Shown here: positions 1 through 12,715 of the stretch, in pieces
Position numbering within the stretch: the first letter of the stretch is position 1
How the letters are laid out: every line of letters begins with the position of its first letter
Assembly: GCA_035578175.1 (NCBI GenBank)
Contig: JAQMRL010000008.1
Coordinates: 65,629,041-65,693,040 of the forward strand
DNA length: 64,000 nucleotides
Direction: 5' to 3'
Origin: Catonia carolina
Lineage: Eukaryota > Arthropoda > Insecta > Hemiptera > Achilidae
Notes under the pieces: generated by a model
The model's input: the letters and a program-made list of their open reading frames with translations, nothing else
Database searches by the model: none
Told to the model about the DNA's origin: nothing
Program-made: the position numbers and the translations under genes

Positions 1-929
1 AAACCATGTCAGTCAATATATCGTTGAACTAATGAAAGCACAACTCAATGATAACCAGATATGATGGAAGGAAAAGAGAGAAGGGATGAGAGAAAGAGAG
101 AGTAAGATTTGATGGGCAGATGAGTGAAATGTCTGAGTAAGTGAAGTGTAATTGTAAAATAGGAGATATTACATGCACTCATGTTTTGTAAGCTATTAGG
201 TGATGTTCTGAGAGTTATGTAAATCATAGAAATCATCATTTTCCTTCCCCTTTTTAAGAGGAAGTATATGTGTGTAAGAAAGAGAGAAACATATAAAATG
301 AATGAGAGAGAATCTACAATTATTACGAAAGAGGATAATTATGGTTTGAGAACAGAACTCTTAACACCCTTAGAGAGAGCCCTTTTCTGAGCAACAAAAA
401 CCAGATACTAGTAATTAGCTATAGTAATTAAGAACAAGCCGACATAAATACTTCGTAAGCAGTGAAAGATAATTATTTTGAGTTAACTTTTGAAATTATA
501 TCATCAACCCTCTTTCCTCCCCTCTCAGCTTACTTTTACCCCTTAAAAACCTCTCTCTATCTGAAAATATTCTTCTTTTACACCAGAATTACTTCCCTTT
601 TTCTCATAACAACTAACAAAAACTGTTATAATACCAAAATTATAGCCAACCCCGTACCCTAAAATATGACGTGCGACTGATTTATAAGCTCTGAAATCGA
701 ATTACCCTCTTTGCTGCTTTAGATAAAATTAATTTCTTGTTGAAATTTTTATTTTGCTTTTTCATCCTATTCTTTCCGTAGCTTAGATTTTATTCTCGTA
801 GTTACTGATGTGTGCACCTACATACACTTAAATACTCGTATTACCGTTATATTTATTTTTACTTTTCCGTAACCTAAAAAGTTTATTATATATAAAAATC
901 TGAACTTTTTACAAATTTTCATAAAATGA
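1..929. other. AT-rich intergenic sequence, no gene seen
   Basis: Only short ORFs without recognisable domains occur here. GA-rich stretches near 60-120 and 250-320 look like simple low-complexity sequence. I see no RNA gene or transposon terminus. Confidence 0.5.
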
Positions 930-1420
930 AAACATAAAATGACTAATTACCGCTCAAATAAGCGTTATACAAAGAAAATGTTTGAAATAAAAGTTGTAGG
1001 TTATTATATTATGTTCTACAACTTTTATTACATACACTTTTACTCTAATTGCAATTAAGGCCGCAATCTTTAACCATGTTCTTAAAACATGTTTTTCTAC
1101 GAGAACACAGCCTCCCCAAGAATTTCAGGAGACATGGCGCTTACCCTATCTTGTAGAACATGAAAATGTAGTAAATGAGGCAATTTTTAAAAAAATCGTT
1201 GGAGCCATTTTTGAGAAAATCGCAAAAGAGTGAAAAATACACACACACACACACACGCGCACGCATGCATACCAATCGCTGAAAACATGTTTTTTGGGTT
1301 CGGGGATCCGAAAACGTGTATATATCGGGTGAAAACTCGATTTCGAAAAATTAACACGAAAACAATACTTTCCTTCCTATTTAGGCTATATTCAAATAGG
1401 GTAAGAAAAAGTAAAAACTG
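930..1420 (-). repeat. Microsatellite-centred interspersed repeat, copy 1
   Basis: Read on the minus strand, this segment matches the plus-strand copies at about 14580-15110 and 20085-20640. Shared landmarks are a block around AGGAAAGTATTGTTTTC, a block ending ACACGTTTTC before a GGxxCCC run, a CA/GT dinucleotide run, and a distal block containing ACAACTTTTAT. The CA run (1239-1256) lies at the same internal place as the GT runs of the other copies. No coding capacity is seen, so it is probably a non-autonomous element of unknown class. Ends are approximate. Confidence 0.6.
1239..1256. repeat. (AC)n microsatellite
   Basis: Nine AC units are followed by a GCGCACGC tail. It lies inside the interspersed repeat above. 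Confidence 0.9.
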
Positions 1421-2944
1421 ACCGTCGGACCGATGAATGACCTCACAATATTACTGGTGTAACTAATGTTTGTATCGGCTCTTCCTACTTCTAGGGGAGA
1501 CTGTACTTTGTATCCCCCCCAATGTTAAATTTGCTATTTTTAGGTACATTTTTTATAGGATTGGTGAATACAACGAAAATTAAACTTTACAAACTTTTGT
1601 AGGGTGGTTTTAGCTATTGACATTTTTTTCAATTTAATCTGTTGGACCATTAAGTTTTTAATGGAGTAACGAATAACATAAAATTTTTACAATTTTTTTC
1701 TACGTTTTTTGCATATTACTATTTTTTTGAGCACCTGAGGAGGTAAAACCAATGTCGGTGTATGTGCATGTACAAGATAATTAACTAGTAAAAATTTCAG
1801 CCTGGTAGGTTAAATGGTTTCTGAGAAAAACGTACCTAAGTGTTAAAAATCTAAATTTAAGGGAAAAGGAACAAATGAGAAACAAAATGTACACAAACAA
1901 GATTAATTTCCCATCAACAGTTGGTTAGAAAGCTGCATCAACAGCGGGGAATAAAATTAAAATAGCGAAGCAGATATTTTAAAAATAACTAAAATTTTTA
2001 AAAAACCGAAAATCAAAATTTTCAGTCAAAACCATCATACAGTCTCCCCTCAACCTTATGGTTACTACTTTCTTCTTCGTTTAATGTACATTACATTTTT
2101 AAGGTGTATCTAAAAGAAGCAGATTGTTACGCTTGGGTGCCAAGTAGTAGAAATATCGTTACATACAGGTGGATTCTTCAACCATAATCGACAACTGGTA
2201 TTTCCGAACCTATGTTTATAAAAATATTTTCTTATTTTTAGCTAGGGAAGCAGTTCCTGAGAGATTTCCATTAAATTTTTCCATCACTCTGTACATTTTG
2301 GTAATAAAATATAACATCTCACACATTTTACATTTGATTTTTAGATCCTAATTCCCGCTGAGAACTTAGTAATGATTGACATTTCATTACCCAAACAACT
2401 TACTGATAAGCAATTACCGGCTCATTATGTTAACAGTTCTAAAGAAAATTTAAAGGAAATACCTTTTGGCTAAGAAAAACATAATGATTTACTAGATACG
2501 TGCGCCTATTGAAATAAATCTAACAGGATTACTCGTAATTGTATCGGATAAACATTAATGTTTCTAATTACAAAAAACCTTTTTATTGTAGTTTTCTTTA
2601 ATGGAAATTAATTAGGTTAAGTAACAACGGGTTTGATAATTAAAGCTAGTTAATTATTCATTTTAATTATGATGCTCTTATAATAGAATGATATCTACAT
2701 AATAGAATAGAATACTTTAAAGATATGAGGTAACTTCGTAATAATTTTGTTTTATATAAATTCAAATTCTGTAGTGTTCCTTGCGAGTTAGTTTATTTTT
2801 CTTTACTTCGAAGGCGAAATTAACAATATCTGTCTGTTCGTTCGTAAAAGTTTCGTAATCCATATTACTCTTGTTTAGATATAAGTACAGTAGTTTATTG
2901 GATACATTTACCTCCAAAGGATCGGTTAGTTCTGGCTAGTTTAA
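1421..2944. other. AT-rich sequence, no gene seen
   Basis: No ORF with recognisable similarity, no transposon terminus and no RNA gene could be supported in this stretch. Confidence 0.4.
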
Positions 2945-3030
2945 GCCGGCCCGTTGGCTTAGTGGTTAGCGCAACTGGCTTCTACGCCGGGATCTCGGGT
3001 TCGATTCCCGGTCAGGTCTGACATTTTTCA
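2945..3030 (+). repeat. tRNA-like sequence, probably the head of a SINE
   Basis: An A-box-like TGGCTTAGTGGTTAGC and a perfect B box, GGTTCGATTCC, are spaced as in a tRNA gene, and a T-arm stem CGGG/CCCG is visible. The acceptor stem does not pair (the 5' GCCGGCC has no complement at the 3' side), and the anticodon arm gives a loop of 6 or 8 nt rather than 7. I therefore read it as a tRNA-derived SINE head or tRNA relic, not a working tRNA gene. The remaining SINE body, if any, would run to about 3115. Confidence 0.55.
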
Positions 3031-3129
3031 TTATCATCATTATCCACCGTCTGCATTAGCAGAAATTGCAGAACAGTCAGACGTAAAACTAACACAAAAA
3101 TCCTAGCTTCTGTAAGCGATAGTCATTGT

Positions 3130-3352
3130 AACAAATGCCCTTTTTTGTGGCAAGGTCCAGTTACGGTTATGTTGTTTCCTTGTTGCAAAGAAAACCACTT
3201 TAAAAGAGCTTCTTCTAGGTATTTTTTTGACTAAGTCGAAGTCTCTTCGATTTCAAAACTGTTTTCCATATTGCGCTTATTGTAGAGTGCCCAATGTTGA
3301 ACTCCCTTAAAATATCCTCGTTCGCTTCACCGTTTTTCAAACACCAAATAAT
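3130..3352 (-). pseudogene. Decayed pogo/Tigger-like transposase, N-terminal helix-turn-helix part
   Basis: Minus-strand translation gives NGEANEDILREFNIGHSTIS, the pattern of a pipsqueak/CENP-B type N-terminal helix-turn-helix found in pogo/Tigger transposases. After a frame change it continues with EEALLKWF and a following TVTGP, matching the start of the second DNA-binding (CENP-B/HTH_Tnp_Tc5-like) region. Known family role: these domains bind the transposon ends. Here the frame is broken at least once, stop codons precede the motif, and no DDE catalytic domain was found, so it is a dead fragment. Confidence 0.6.
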
Positions 3353-4485
3353 ATGCGTTATTACTATCACTGCAAAATGTCTACGCGTTTACGTTTGTAT
3401 AACACAAAAATAACGGGCGGGTTTACACAAAATATATGAACTAAACTTGAGTAATCAGGACAATAAGACTATAGATCAGTGGTGTATATAAGACACAAAA
3501 AGAAAGGATGGCCTATTAGTAATCAAACTTCCGCCACGATCTACTGTAAATGCACGTTGAGTTAACGCTATTTAAGAAAAAAACATATTTAAACTAAACA
3601 AAGCAATGAGCAACACGTTGAATTATAATGTTGAGAGATCACCGGCATAGTTGAATATTTATACAATTGTCACTAAACGGTACGTGATTTTATCCGATGT
3701 TACTGTAAACGATATTAATTTTTATATTGCACGTGATAGTGGACCAACCTTCTTATCCAATATTGGTCACATTAACCGATTGGTCATTGTATCCGTTGTC
3801 ACTGTATGCGATAACGACTGTACTTAACTTTTAGAAAATAGTTAACGCGCTTTGAAACTCAGTAATAATACTTTAAATTTTGTGCAAAACTTCTTATTTA
3901 TTTTAGTGAATTAGTAAAAATATGGTAGTAATCAAATCAAATAAGACTAATTTTTAGATTTATTTTTTTCCTTTAGAAATAAGACGTTATTGATCATTTA
4001 TTTTTTATTCAATACTTTGAACTTTTCTTTGTTTAAAAATTCTTTTACATATACAATTTTTTCTTATTATAAAACATTTTATTGTATATTATGTTTTTAA
4101 TGGAGAAATTTAATATCTTTACTAGTAAAACCTATTCCAGTTGTATCCTTCTCTTGTATTGTTATCAGATTTCATATCTTTTGTAATATCCTGTCGCTAT
4201 CAACAACCCTTTTATGAGGCTATCATGTCTCTCAATTTGTCTTCCATGTAATTTCAAAGAGGTATTAATATGAGTGTCACGAATAAACGCTATAAATTTC
4301 ACTCTTACGGCTGACAACATTATTTAAGACCAACATCAACTCACTTGGTAAGATCTCCTCCAATTACTGAAAACTAATTTAAATTGCTCCTATTCTTACT
4401 GTACAAAATATTTAAGCTATTTTTTAATATTTTTACGAGATTATAAAATTTTCTTTAATTACCTTTAACGCAACTACTAAACTAA
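3353..4485. other. AT-rich sequence, no gene seen
   Basis: No ORF over 60 codons and no clear repeat termini. Around 3670-3830 there are several loosely similar phrases of the form ATCCGATGTTACTGTA / ATCCGTTGTCACTGTA, perhaps remnants of a short tandem repeat. Confidence 0.35.
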
Positions 4486-5065
4486 CCCTTTGTAGGTCTG
4501 TGGTAGGTATACATACCACTGGCAATAAGGTCGATTTTTTTAAAGAATAAGCTATTCAGTTTAACCCTATTGGCATTTTATGGTTCTGTAGATGTTTTCT
4601 GGTAAGTAGATTATCAAAATTTTGAAATTAGTGGGCAGTGAGCATTTTCTTCTTGACTTATACGAATGTGGAAGGGTTCGTACCAGCGTAAGCAACCGTG
4701 TTGTTTTGTTGTTAATTTTGTTCAGTGTTTAGAAAATTTGAGTTTTTTCACGAGAAAGCAAGCATTCATGCTAATATAAAGCTAAGATAAGTTATTCTAC
4801 TCATTTTTCTGTTATATAGGACTACAATTTGTTTTAATAAGCATTCTTACTAAACATTATATGATTGCCATTTCAATAAACGTTCCTTGGTAAGTATATA
4901 TATATTTTTTATTTTGTTGGTAAGTATACTTACCAGGGCTTAACGTAAAAAAAAGAAATATCTTGCTGTTCTGGCACTAGAAATATATTATTCAAGTCCC
5001 TATACAACAAAATTTAACATTTAACAACATGTATATTTTTCCCCGTAGTACTGCCCTACAAAGGG
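4486..5065. mobile_element. piggyBac-like MITE, copy 1
   Basis: The 580-bp segment begins CCCTTTGTAGG and ends with its exact reverse complement CCTACAAAGGG. TTAA follows at 5066-5069 and CTAA, a probable mutated TTAA, precedes at 4482-4485. TTAA target duplications and CCC...GGG ends are hallmarks of the piggyBac superfamily. Subterminal palindromes related to GGTAAGTATACTTACC occur near both ends. A second, longer copy at 48880-49779 shares both ends and internal sequence. No transposase ORF is present, so it is non-autonomous. Confidence 0.75.
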
Positions 5066-5269
5066 TTAAAATTATATCCATTTCAATGACCAGCATTTCT
5101 AGAAAAATTCTGATTTGTTTATCATGGTCATCTCTAATTTCACTGTCACCATTTTCTCCTTTCCTATGATGATCATCATCATTATCAGCATGATCATTGG
5201 GGATTTATCTTATGTGCATTCATCTACTACAAAATTAAGAGCATTACTACAATTTAAGAAAAAAGAGGT

Positions 5270-5560
5270 TGAGGTGTAAAAAACACTAGTCAGGGTTATC
5301 TTCTCTGAGAGTAATGAATTTCACTATACAGCCAGTATAGTGATCCCTGGGATAGTATCCCTGTGATGAATAAAGTAAATGTGTTATTTGTAGGGTGGAA
5401 AGTGGGTGCTTTCCAGAGGGCCTGGCATGCTGATAAGCATACTTTGCCACACAGTGAGGAAGGTAATAGTAAACCACCTCACTCCTCGTTTTTACGTAGT
5501 AAAACCTCTAGAGGTTCAAACCAGCCTTTTGGCTGTTGACCTAAAAAACACACATTTAAG
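5270..5560 (+). repeat. Interspersed repeat B, copy 1
   Basis: It shares, in the same order, GTGTAAAA-ACACTA, a GAGAGTAATGAATTTCA-like block, AGGGCCTGGCATGCTGATAA, a CCACCTCA block and the terminal AGAGGTTCAAACCAGCC block with 51706-52080. The first part also matches 19400-19640. The two short ORFs here, one per strand, lie inside the repeat and show no domain. The class of the repeat is unknown. Confidence 0.65.
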
Positions 5561-6559
5561 CCACTTTTCTCAGTATAATTCAGCAACCTGGTATTTAAAT
5601 CATTAAGAGCTGTCATTTATTTATTTTAGAGATGTCTTTTCCCAAACAAAGAACGTCCTTGTGCTGGAAGATGGAATTATGAACTTAGATTAAGAATTTA
5701 TGGGTAAATTATTTTAGCCCTAAAGTATGTACTTTGCAATCTGTTCAATTTAAAACAATAAGCAACCTCTTAACCCGATGAGATGAGGATGATATGTATC
5801 ACGTGTAAATACGATGTAGTCTTGTACAGGCTCAGACCTACCATTCCTGAAAAAGTATATTTAATTTAACTTCAATCATCAAAGTACTATGGTAACCACT
5901 ATCTAGTATTAAAATTCGGTTAAATGTACCTTTACTATATGATTTGAACCAAGGAACTGTTGTCTGTATACATCAACTACCAAACAACTGACTGACATGT
6001 GAAAACAGCATTTATTTCATGTAATGCATTGTAAAAAATAAAAATAAAAAAATATATTTCGAAGTTCTTTTCCTGAATTCTCTATAATAGAAAGTAATGT
6101 TAAAGAAAATTTATATTATTTTTTTACATTATATGATTGCTACAAGATCCATTTGAAGTGTATGCAGTCTGGAAGTTATAGTTGGCTAAAAGTTTAGCCA
6201 TATCTTCATTACAAAAGTGTAACATGTAAATTAATCTAATTTATAACTATCGAAATTCCCTTCCCAAATGATAATTTCAAAACATTTTCAATAGTACGTC
6301 AGAGTACTGAACATATCAAAAGGACGTCTTTATTTCTCAATTCTACTTCCCTCTCGTTGTATGATGTCTGATTAACGGAACACCTCTCATTTACTTTAAT
6401 ATTAAACACTTGAATTCACTTCGTTTTTATTTAAATACTGTAATGTTTGTTTTAAATTTATTTTATTTTTAGTTTTAAAATAAATTAATAAGTAGGTAAA
6501 TAAAGTAGTAAATAATTCATAAATTAATAACACAAAAAAATTATGTTTGGTGTACCCAG
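5561..6559. other. AT-rich sequence, no gene seen
   Basis: No ORF, RNA gene or element terminus could be supported. Confidence 0.35.
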
Positions 6560-6995
6560 TTGATTTTTATGGTTTTGAAACATTGATCTATAAAAATAAA
6601 CTATAAAACTTCTATGAACTTACAACTTCTATGAAAAATATAAACAGATTGTAACATCCTGAGACGATTCGAAAGAAAGATTTTAAGGAGAATACTTAAA
6701 CTGGTAAAAGATAGAGATTTCTGGAGAGTACGTACTCATTACTCATGTTACTAATATTGGCGGCAGAATCCGTTTCTTTAAAGCTCAATGAATGAGTTGG
6801 TAGGGGCACTTTAAGAGAATGGATTTAATGAGGTTAATTTAATCGAGAAGGAAAGACGGTACAGGAGAAGAAGGAAAGACTGTTCTAGAAAGAGCAAAAT
6901 GGATAACGTGACAAAAGATTTGATTTTTATGGGTGTGAGACAATTTTAAAGGTGGATTGAGTTGAAAAGCAAAGCCTACCAAAGGCTGTAGAGCT
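6560..6995 (+). pseudogene. Decayed LINE reverse transcriptase, C-terminal region
   Basis: A plus-strand translation contains LRRFERKILRRILK followed by a WRVRTHY-like stretch, and later a DLIFMGVRQF...W segment. This is the order seen at the C-terminus of RTE/craft-like LINE ORFs in arthropods. Several stops and frame changes interrupt it and no catalytic core remains. It is a dead, 5'-truncated LINE copy. Confidence 0.5.
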
Positions 6996-9189
6996 ATAAG
7001 ATGATGACGAATGTTCGTTTCAGTTTTTCAAGTCGGGTCTGTTGTGATTGGGACAATCTAATAAAGAAAACGAAAGTAAACAATAAAACTACACAATAAT
7101 TAAATTTTAATTTCAATTATTAGTCGTTAAAAAAACATTATTTCAAAATAACTGCATTAATTGAAAGTTTTGATGTTACCGCGAAGAAAAACAAAAGATA
7201 ATAAGATAGGATAAAAAAAAGCAACAAAAAAAGTAAAAACGGAATGACGTCATGGTTTATGCGGCTGTAAACTCCCTTTATAGGTCCGTGTGCAGATAAA
7301 ATGTTACAATATCAATAAAAGCTAGGCGTATGACACACCGACTACAACACTCTATGGACAACCGTGTCCTCGAATACCATTATGCCTGAGGGACGTGACA
7401 CGCCATATCTTGCTCGTCAAAATGGAATAGTGCTACTCCATGCTTAGACGAGGGAAACTATAGAAGGAGAAGGAAAATCAACCCCCTTGAGTCCCTTTAA
7501 TTACTCCGACTCAATTATCACACCTTCCTCATCGCCATACTTAGTTCTCTGGTACATACCAACTACAAATGACCTCATGTAGTATATATCTAACCACTTC
7601 TCGAAAATTTAATCACTGTTATGATAATTTTGTTATACGGTCAGGAAATTATACTTTTAGGTTAAAAATGTATTTGATATATACAGTACCATAAAAAATT
7701 AATTAAAAATACATTCATAAAATTAAAAAATTATTAAAAAATGAGGTTGTGACATAAATCTTATAATAAGTATAATGTTTTATGTCAAAATATACTGTAC
7801 GAAACCTAAAGTTTCAAAACATGATAACATTTTCCGTGAAAAATGACCATACAATTTTTCACTTAGTTTTGCACTTCAAAGAATTATTGAAGAGTGTTTT
7901 TACATTTAAAAACCATCAACTTTCCGAATAATTTTTTGTTTCCATTTTGACACACATGTTGATTATATAGTAGGTATGACATGTTTTGTGTAATCCGTAA
8001 TTATAAGGAGAAATGTTCATGTTACTTAATGTGTATCGACATTTCTCCAAGGGCAAACTCGTAACAATTCGGAAATAATTTCTAACTGTAAAAACATGTT
8101 TAGTTTGTTATAAATGTCTTGATGCCTCAAACTTATTCTTGTTTTCCTGTTGCTAATATTTATTCAATTCAATTAAGTTTGAGTTACTTAGAAAACAATG
8201 CAACATTTAACCTTTATATCGAGATTTGATGTTCTGTACAACCATCATCTTGAGGTTATTTCCTCTTAGGCTGATTCCCTTGCTTGTCTGCAAATTGTTC
8301 TGTTTTCTGCTAGCGTCTTAATTTCTTAATGCCTTATATGCCCTTTTAAGTTGTCTAAAAACTTTTATTTTTTTAATATCCTCTTTTCTTTTTACCTTCG
8401 ACTGTCTTCTGGCAAATTGTTATCGAATTTTCCTCCACTCCTCAAAATACTTTTGCGTTCTTCACTCTATCAACCAATTCAATTTTCATTTTATCGACTC
8501 CTATCCCAAATTTCAAAAGTCTCCGTTATTTTTCCTTTAATGCCCCATGTTTTGCTTCAGTGATTACATTTTACTAACCGTTCCCTCAGTTTTAATTACA
8601 TTTTGCTGCATACTAAATTTTTCTTTCAAACGCTTGTTTTGCCTTCCCTATTCATATTTTTAATTCAATTTCTAACCTGCAATCTTTATTTCTATACTTT
8701 GAAGTAATAATAAAATCTATTAGGTACTCATACCCAAATAATATCAACGCCTAATAGCATTAGCAATAAGCAATCGTCTGTATCAATACAGTAATTAAAG
8801 AGATAGTTGAAATAAGGGCAGTATAAAAAAATTTTAGTTTCTGAAAAAATCATTCAAAAGTTCTTAATGAAAATTGTTCATCAAAAATTCAATTCTTATT
8901 TTGATACTCTGAGACAATTAGTAGATTATTATTTAGAGCCTTGTTCATGATACACAGCAATTCTTAAAATATATTTGTATTTTTTTTTATAATTGTAATA
9001 TTTTATGAGCAGTGTAAGAAATCTTAATAGTATTTTTAGTAATACTAAAGAAAAAACGGGAAAACTACGAGGTACATTTCCCGAACAATATGATGTTATA
9101 TTATTTCTCTAAAAGCACGCGTTGTAAGATGTAATATTTAAATAGCTCTATTTAAATATCTATAGCTTATTGCTTGTCCACTTGTGATG
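6996..9189. other. AT-rich sequence, no gene seen
   Basis: Only a 70-codon low-complexity ORF (8351-8563) occurs, rich in Phe, Leu and Ser, with no recognisable domain. A less AT-rich island lies around 7240-7560, but I cannot assign it. Confidence 0.35.
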
Positions 9190-9770
9190 CTGAATAACAT
9201 TCATATCCCACAGGCCAGGGTGGTGGGATATTTTGGCTTATGGTTTGACAGGCGACTAACTTGGAAGCATCATCTGCGTACGAAACGTTTAGAACTTAAC
9301 CGCCGCCAGAAGTTACTGTTCTGCTTATTAACCCTCGATCAAGATTGAACCTCCGCTCCAAGATTTTAATATACAAATCCCTATTAAGACCAATATAGAC
9401 TTATAGTGTCCAGCTCTTAGGAATAGCGCCAGAGTGTAAATTAAAGTCAATACAAACCTTTCAATCAAAATTCTTAAGACTTGCTTCTGGCGCTCCTTTT
9501 TTAAGTAAGCAATAAAATCCTCCAAGACGATTTCAAAATTCCTACAGTAAAGGAACTAACCGCGTCCTTGTATAGTACATTTCACAAAAGACTAGATGAC
9601 CATCCAAACCAACTAGCCCGTGATCTAGCTTCAAGGAACTTTCCAACTGTGCGACGTTTAAAGTGAAAATGGAGTAGAGACCTCTTGGTCTAAATAACGA
9701 ACAATACCCGAAGTTTTGAACGGAGATGTATCACTGGGTACCTCTTCTCCTTAAAGCGAAACTCCCCACC
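9190..9770 (+). pseudogene. Decayed Jockey-clade LINE, RT C-terminal part
   Basis: Translation on the plus strand shows VRYFGLWFDRRLTWKHHL, a diagnostic block C-terminal to the catalytic RT motifs in Jockey-type LINEs, followed by RRQKLLF. After several stops it ends with LARDLASRNFPTVRRLK, the usual C-terminal end of that ORF. Frames change repeatedly, so it is not functional. The same family occurs on the minus strand at 62570-63030. Confidence 0.65.
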
Positions 9771-11862
9771 GCCATTTAAAAATTAAATACGGAAGTTGTG
9801 CAGCTCAGTACCGTAATAAAAATAAAAGACAAAAAAATAGTTTTATTGAAAAATGGAAATTCAACTATTTTTCCCACATTTCACCTAACTTCTCAATTTT
9901 TAAATACATAAACGATTAAGATTTTCTTGCGAAAAGTTACAGATTATACAATGGTTGAAAAACTAATTATTAGGTAAAACAAATTTTGTATTAATAAGAA
10001 AGTCAGTTAAATTAAAATATATAAGAACTTGTTTCATTTGGTAAATTAATCAAATTAATAGATTCTATTTTAACTGAATGTAATAAAAAAATAACGTTGC
10101 ACAGACTTTTAAATTACATTAAAATATTGGGAAATTAGAACTTTGTAACTGTAGAAAATAAATATTGATTAAAGTTGCAATTAAGTTAACAAATACAAGA
10201 AATTACAAATCTAATTAAACGTTCAGAAACAATTACACGGTGTTGTAAAGCAATTAGAAGAAACTTTTGTTGTATTAATAGTTGCTGAGTCCTTAGTTGA
10301 GTATGAGAACAGTTGAAGAAAGGAAAAGGAGCAAGGGAAGTGAAAAGGTAATAGAGAAGGAAAGTTTAAAGTTCTTTGGTACGTTACTTAAAATTAACGG
10401 TAAAGAAAGAAAGAAGGGAGTAAGAAAAGATAAAATCCGAAATGTTCTCTTTAGTTTCATTTTGTCCATCTTTGAAGCCTTTTCATTTCTTCTTTTATAT
10501 TTTGTTGTCACCTTGGGTAGTTCTTTGTTCGTATTCTATTTGTTAACGTGTTCTTCTTTTTATTATCATTTACCCCTACCTTAATTCCATTTAACCATTT
10601 GGAAACCTTACAACACATGCGTGTGTCTTCGTTGAAGCAGATTGTAACGTACTTGAATGCCGCCTGTCTGCTAAATAAAGGACGGAATTAATTTGTTATC
10701 ACTATCTCCCTTACTTGAACATCTCCTTCTGTCTTTACTATCTTCCTCGTTTATCCTATATTTCATTTCTCCGTCCTTCTCCATTGATTTCCTTTCTCTT
10801 CTACTAAGTATATATATATATATATATATATGTATACGAAAATGGTATAGGAACGGAGTAGAGGATTGAACGTAGGAGTGGAGGAGGGTTGCAATGCATC
10901 TTACAATGGGCCCCCGGAACAGTATTCTGATCATGTATTAATTGAGCATTAATCTTGGGGGATTTTGAATAGGGGTTCCGACAGCATTGTCAGCCATCAA
11001 CTTGATGGATGGCGCGTCCTTCTAAAGTGGGAGAAGTAGGTACTGTATATATATGTTGCAGAGTACGAAATGGGTATACTATAGGGTTGGGAGATCAATC
11101 TCTCATTTTCCTTACCAAGGAATATCCTTATAAAAATAATATTGATACCATCTTCTTACTAAATTCGTTAAAACTTTTCGAAATTCGTACATTATGAAAT
11201 TGTGTTATATATGAACTAACACAACATACACATTGTTAAGTTTCGAAATTTGATTTGATTGATGTTTCATGAATATTTTATTATCTTGTTAATTAGTGGT
11301 TCAGGTGATTTTCCCTAAAAGGGTGTCAAATAGAGTGTCTAAAGCTTGATACGCTGGTACGTACTTAACCCTAAAGCCGGTAATCGTCGATTTTGAGACG
11401 ATGTTACCGCTCCTTGAACCGGTCGCGTCCCAAAATCGGATTTGCTTCATAGTATTGCAATATTGTCGTTTTAGTTTTAATTTAATCTACAGACAGTGTT
11501 GCTGTTTTGCACAATAGTCTAGTAGTGTATAAAGTAAATTTTTACGTATATTACTTTAGTTTTAGCTGCATATTCTGCTTGTGTTTCTCTGTTGAAACCA
11601 CGCTGTCTTAGAGCTGAATTTGGTTATTTCTTGGTTTACATGATGTGTTTTTGTAGACATTTTCTTCAGTTTTGAACAAAGATTCATTGTTTTTTGGTTT
11701 ATTTTGAAACAAACATTAAAAGCCACAATTCGTATAAAATGAGTTTTGAAAGTAGAGCACAAGAAAGTTTTAAATAGTAGTGTCATCTAAAATTTTAGAA
11801 TAGTATTTGCCTAAAAATTATTTTCTAATAGTTGAACACTTTGCCGGTGTAATACAAGCTGC
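9771..11862. other. AT-rich sequence, no gene seen
   Basis: Overlapping ORFs at 10293-10584 and 10671-10934 are low-complexity (GA/CT-rich) and have no domain. No terminal repeats were found. A less AT-rich patch near 11340-11450 is unassigned. Confidence 0.35.
10809..10831. repeat. (TA)n microsatellite
   Basis: An uninterrupted TA dinucleotide run. Confidence 0.85.
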
Positions 11863-12097
11863 ATGGAAATTGCGTACAAGTACATTCACTCCTACCCTAC
11901 TACCAGCGTACCCATCTTACATCAGAGCACTAATAAGAGAAAAGAAATGTTAGAAAATTATGGCAGGTTTCTAGAAGGCTATCCTTTAGAAGAATCTATA
12001 ATAGGCTTAATAACAATTTCAAATATCCAATACAGGATCATAAGAAATTTTGCTTTGAAAATTACGTAGCTTTTTTAAACCGGCAAGACAAATCCCT

Positions 12098-12560
12098 GTG
12101 GTTTGCTACCAGGAGACTGTTAAAGTAGCCTACCACACAGTTTCACCTCCACTCCGAGCGCATGACGGTACATGGGCGTCTGGTGATCGGGAAAAAGCAA
12201 CATTGTTCACTAACTATCTGTCACAAGTTTTCAAACCTCACGTAGATATTTTTGACGCGCAACATAATCAATTGGTTATGTATCAGATAGCTGAGGCATC
12301 AATAAGACGACTAAAACGTCGATGGAGCCAGAATATCATCAATTAACGTAGTCCTGTACTCGACTTTCCTTTACAGTGTTCTAAATGCTACACTTATCCA
12401 TTCATGACGGAGTTCTGTCACTGGACTGTGTCTCCACTCATGTTTATTTATCATGTTAATTTTTTCCAAATTTTGTGTGATCACATTCACTGATTGTTTC
12501 CAACAGATTGCGAATTTCCTAAATAAAGAGGAACAAAAGAAAAAAATTAGGCATAACAAT
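12098..12560 (+). pseudogene. Jockey-like LINE with an internal deletion, plus 3' UTR
   Basis: The 82-codon frame 12098-12346 contains SPPLRAHDGTWASGDREKA and then FTNYLSQVFKPH, the block that opens the RT domain of Jockey-type LINEs. It runs straight into SIRRLKRRWSQNIIN and a stop, which is the far C-terminus. The whole catalytic RT core is therefore missing by internal deletion. The following 3' UTR (about 12346-12530) recurs at 17690-17900, supporting a shared family. Non-functional. Confidence 0.7.
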
Positions 12561-12645
12561 ATTAACGTTATTTGAATTGTATAAACATTTTAGCATACAA
12601 ACTAACAATATTATTAATAAAAAATTCGCCAAGAAAATAGTATTA

Positions 12646-12683
12646 ACACACACTTAGGCCTATGTATATAAATATGCACTTAA
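12646..12683. repeat. Short direct repeat, copy 1 (second at 12808-12845)
   Basis: The phrase CACACTTAGGCCTATGTATA plus AATATGCACTTAA occurs at both places with one visible difference (TATAAATA versus TATGAATA). No function is evident. Confidence 0.7.
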
Positions 12684-12715
12684 CGCGTACGGTTGTCCAT
12701 GCATACAGTATATAG

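Noticed and set aside
2945..3030. Functional tRNA gene
   Set aside because: A and B boxes are good, but the acceptor stem does not pair and the anticodon loop is not 7 nt.
10293..10584. Overlapping ORFs on both strands
   Set aside because: Both follow from GA/CT-rich low-complexity sequence without stops; no domain.
11340..11450. Possible further piggyBac end (TTAACCCTAAAGCCGG)
   Set aside because: TTAACCC is present, but no matching inverted end with TTAA was found within reach.
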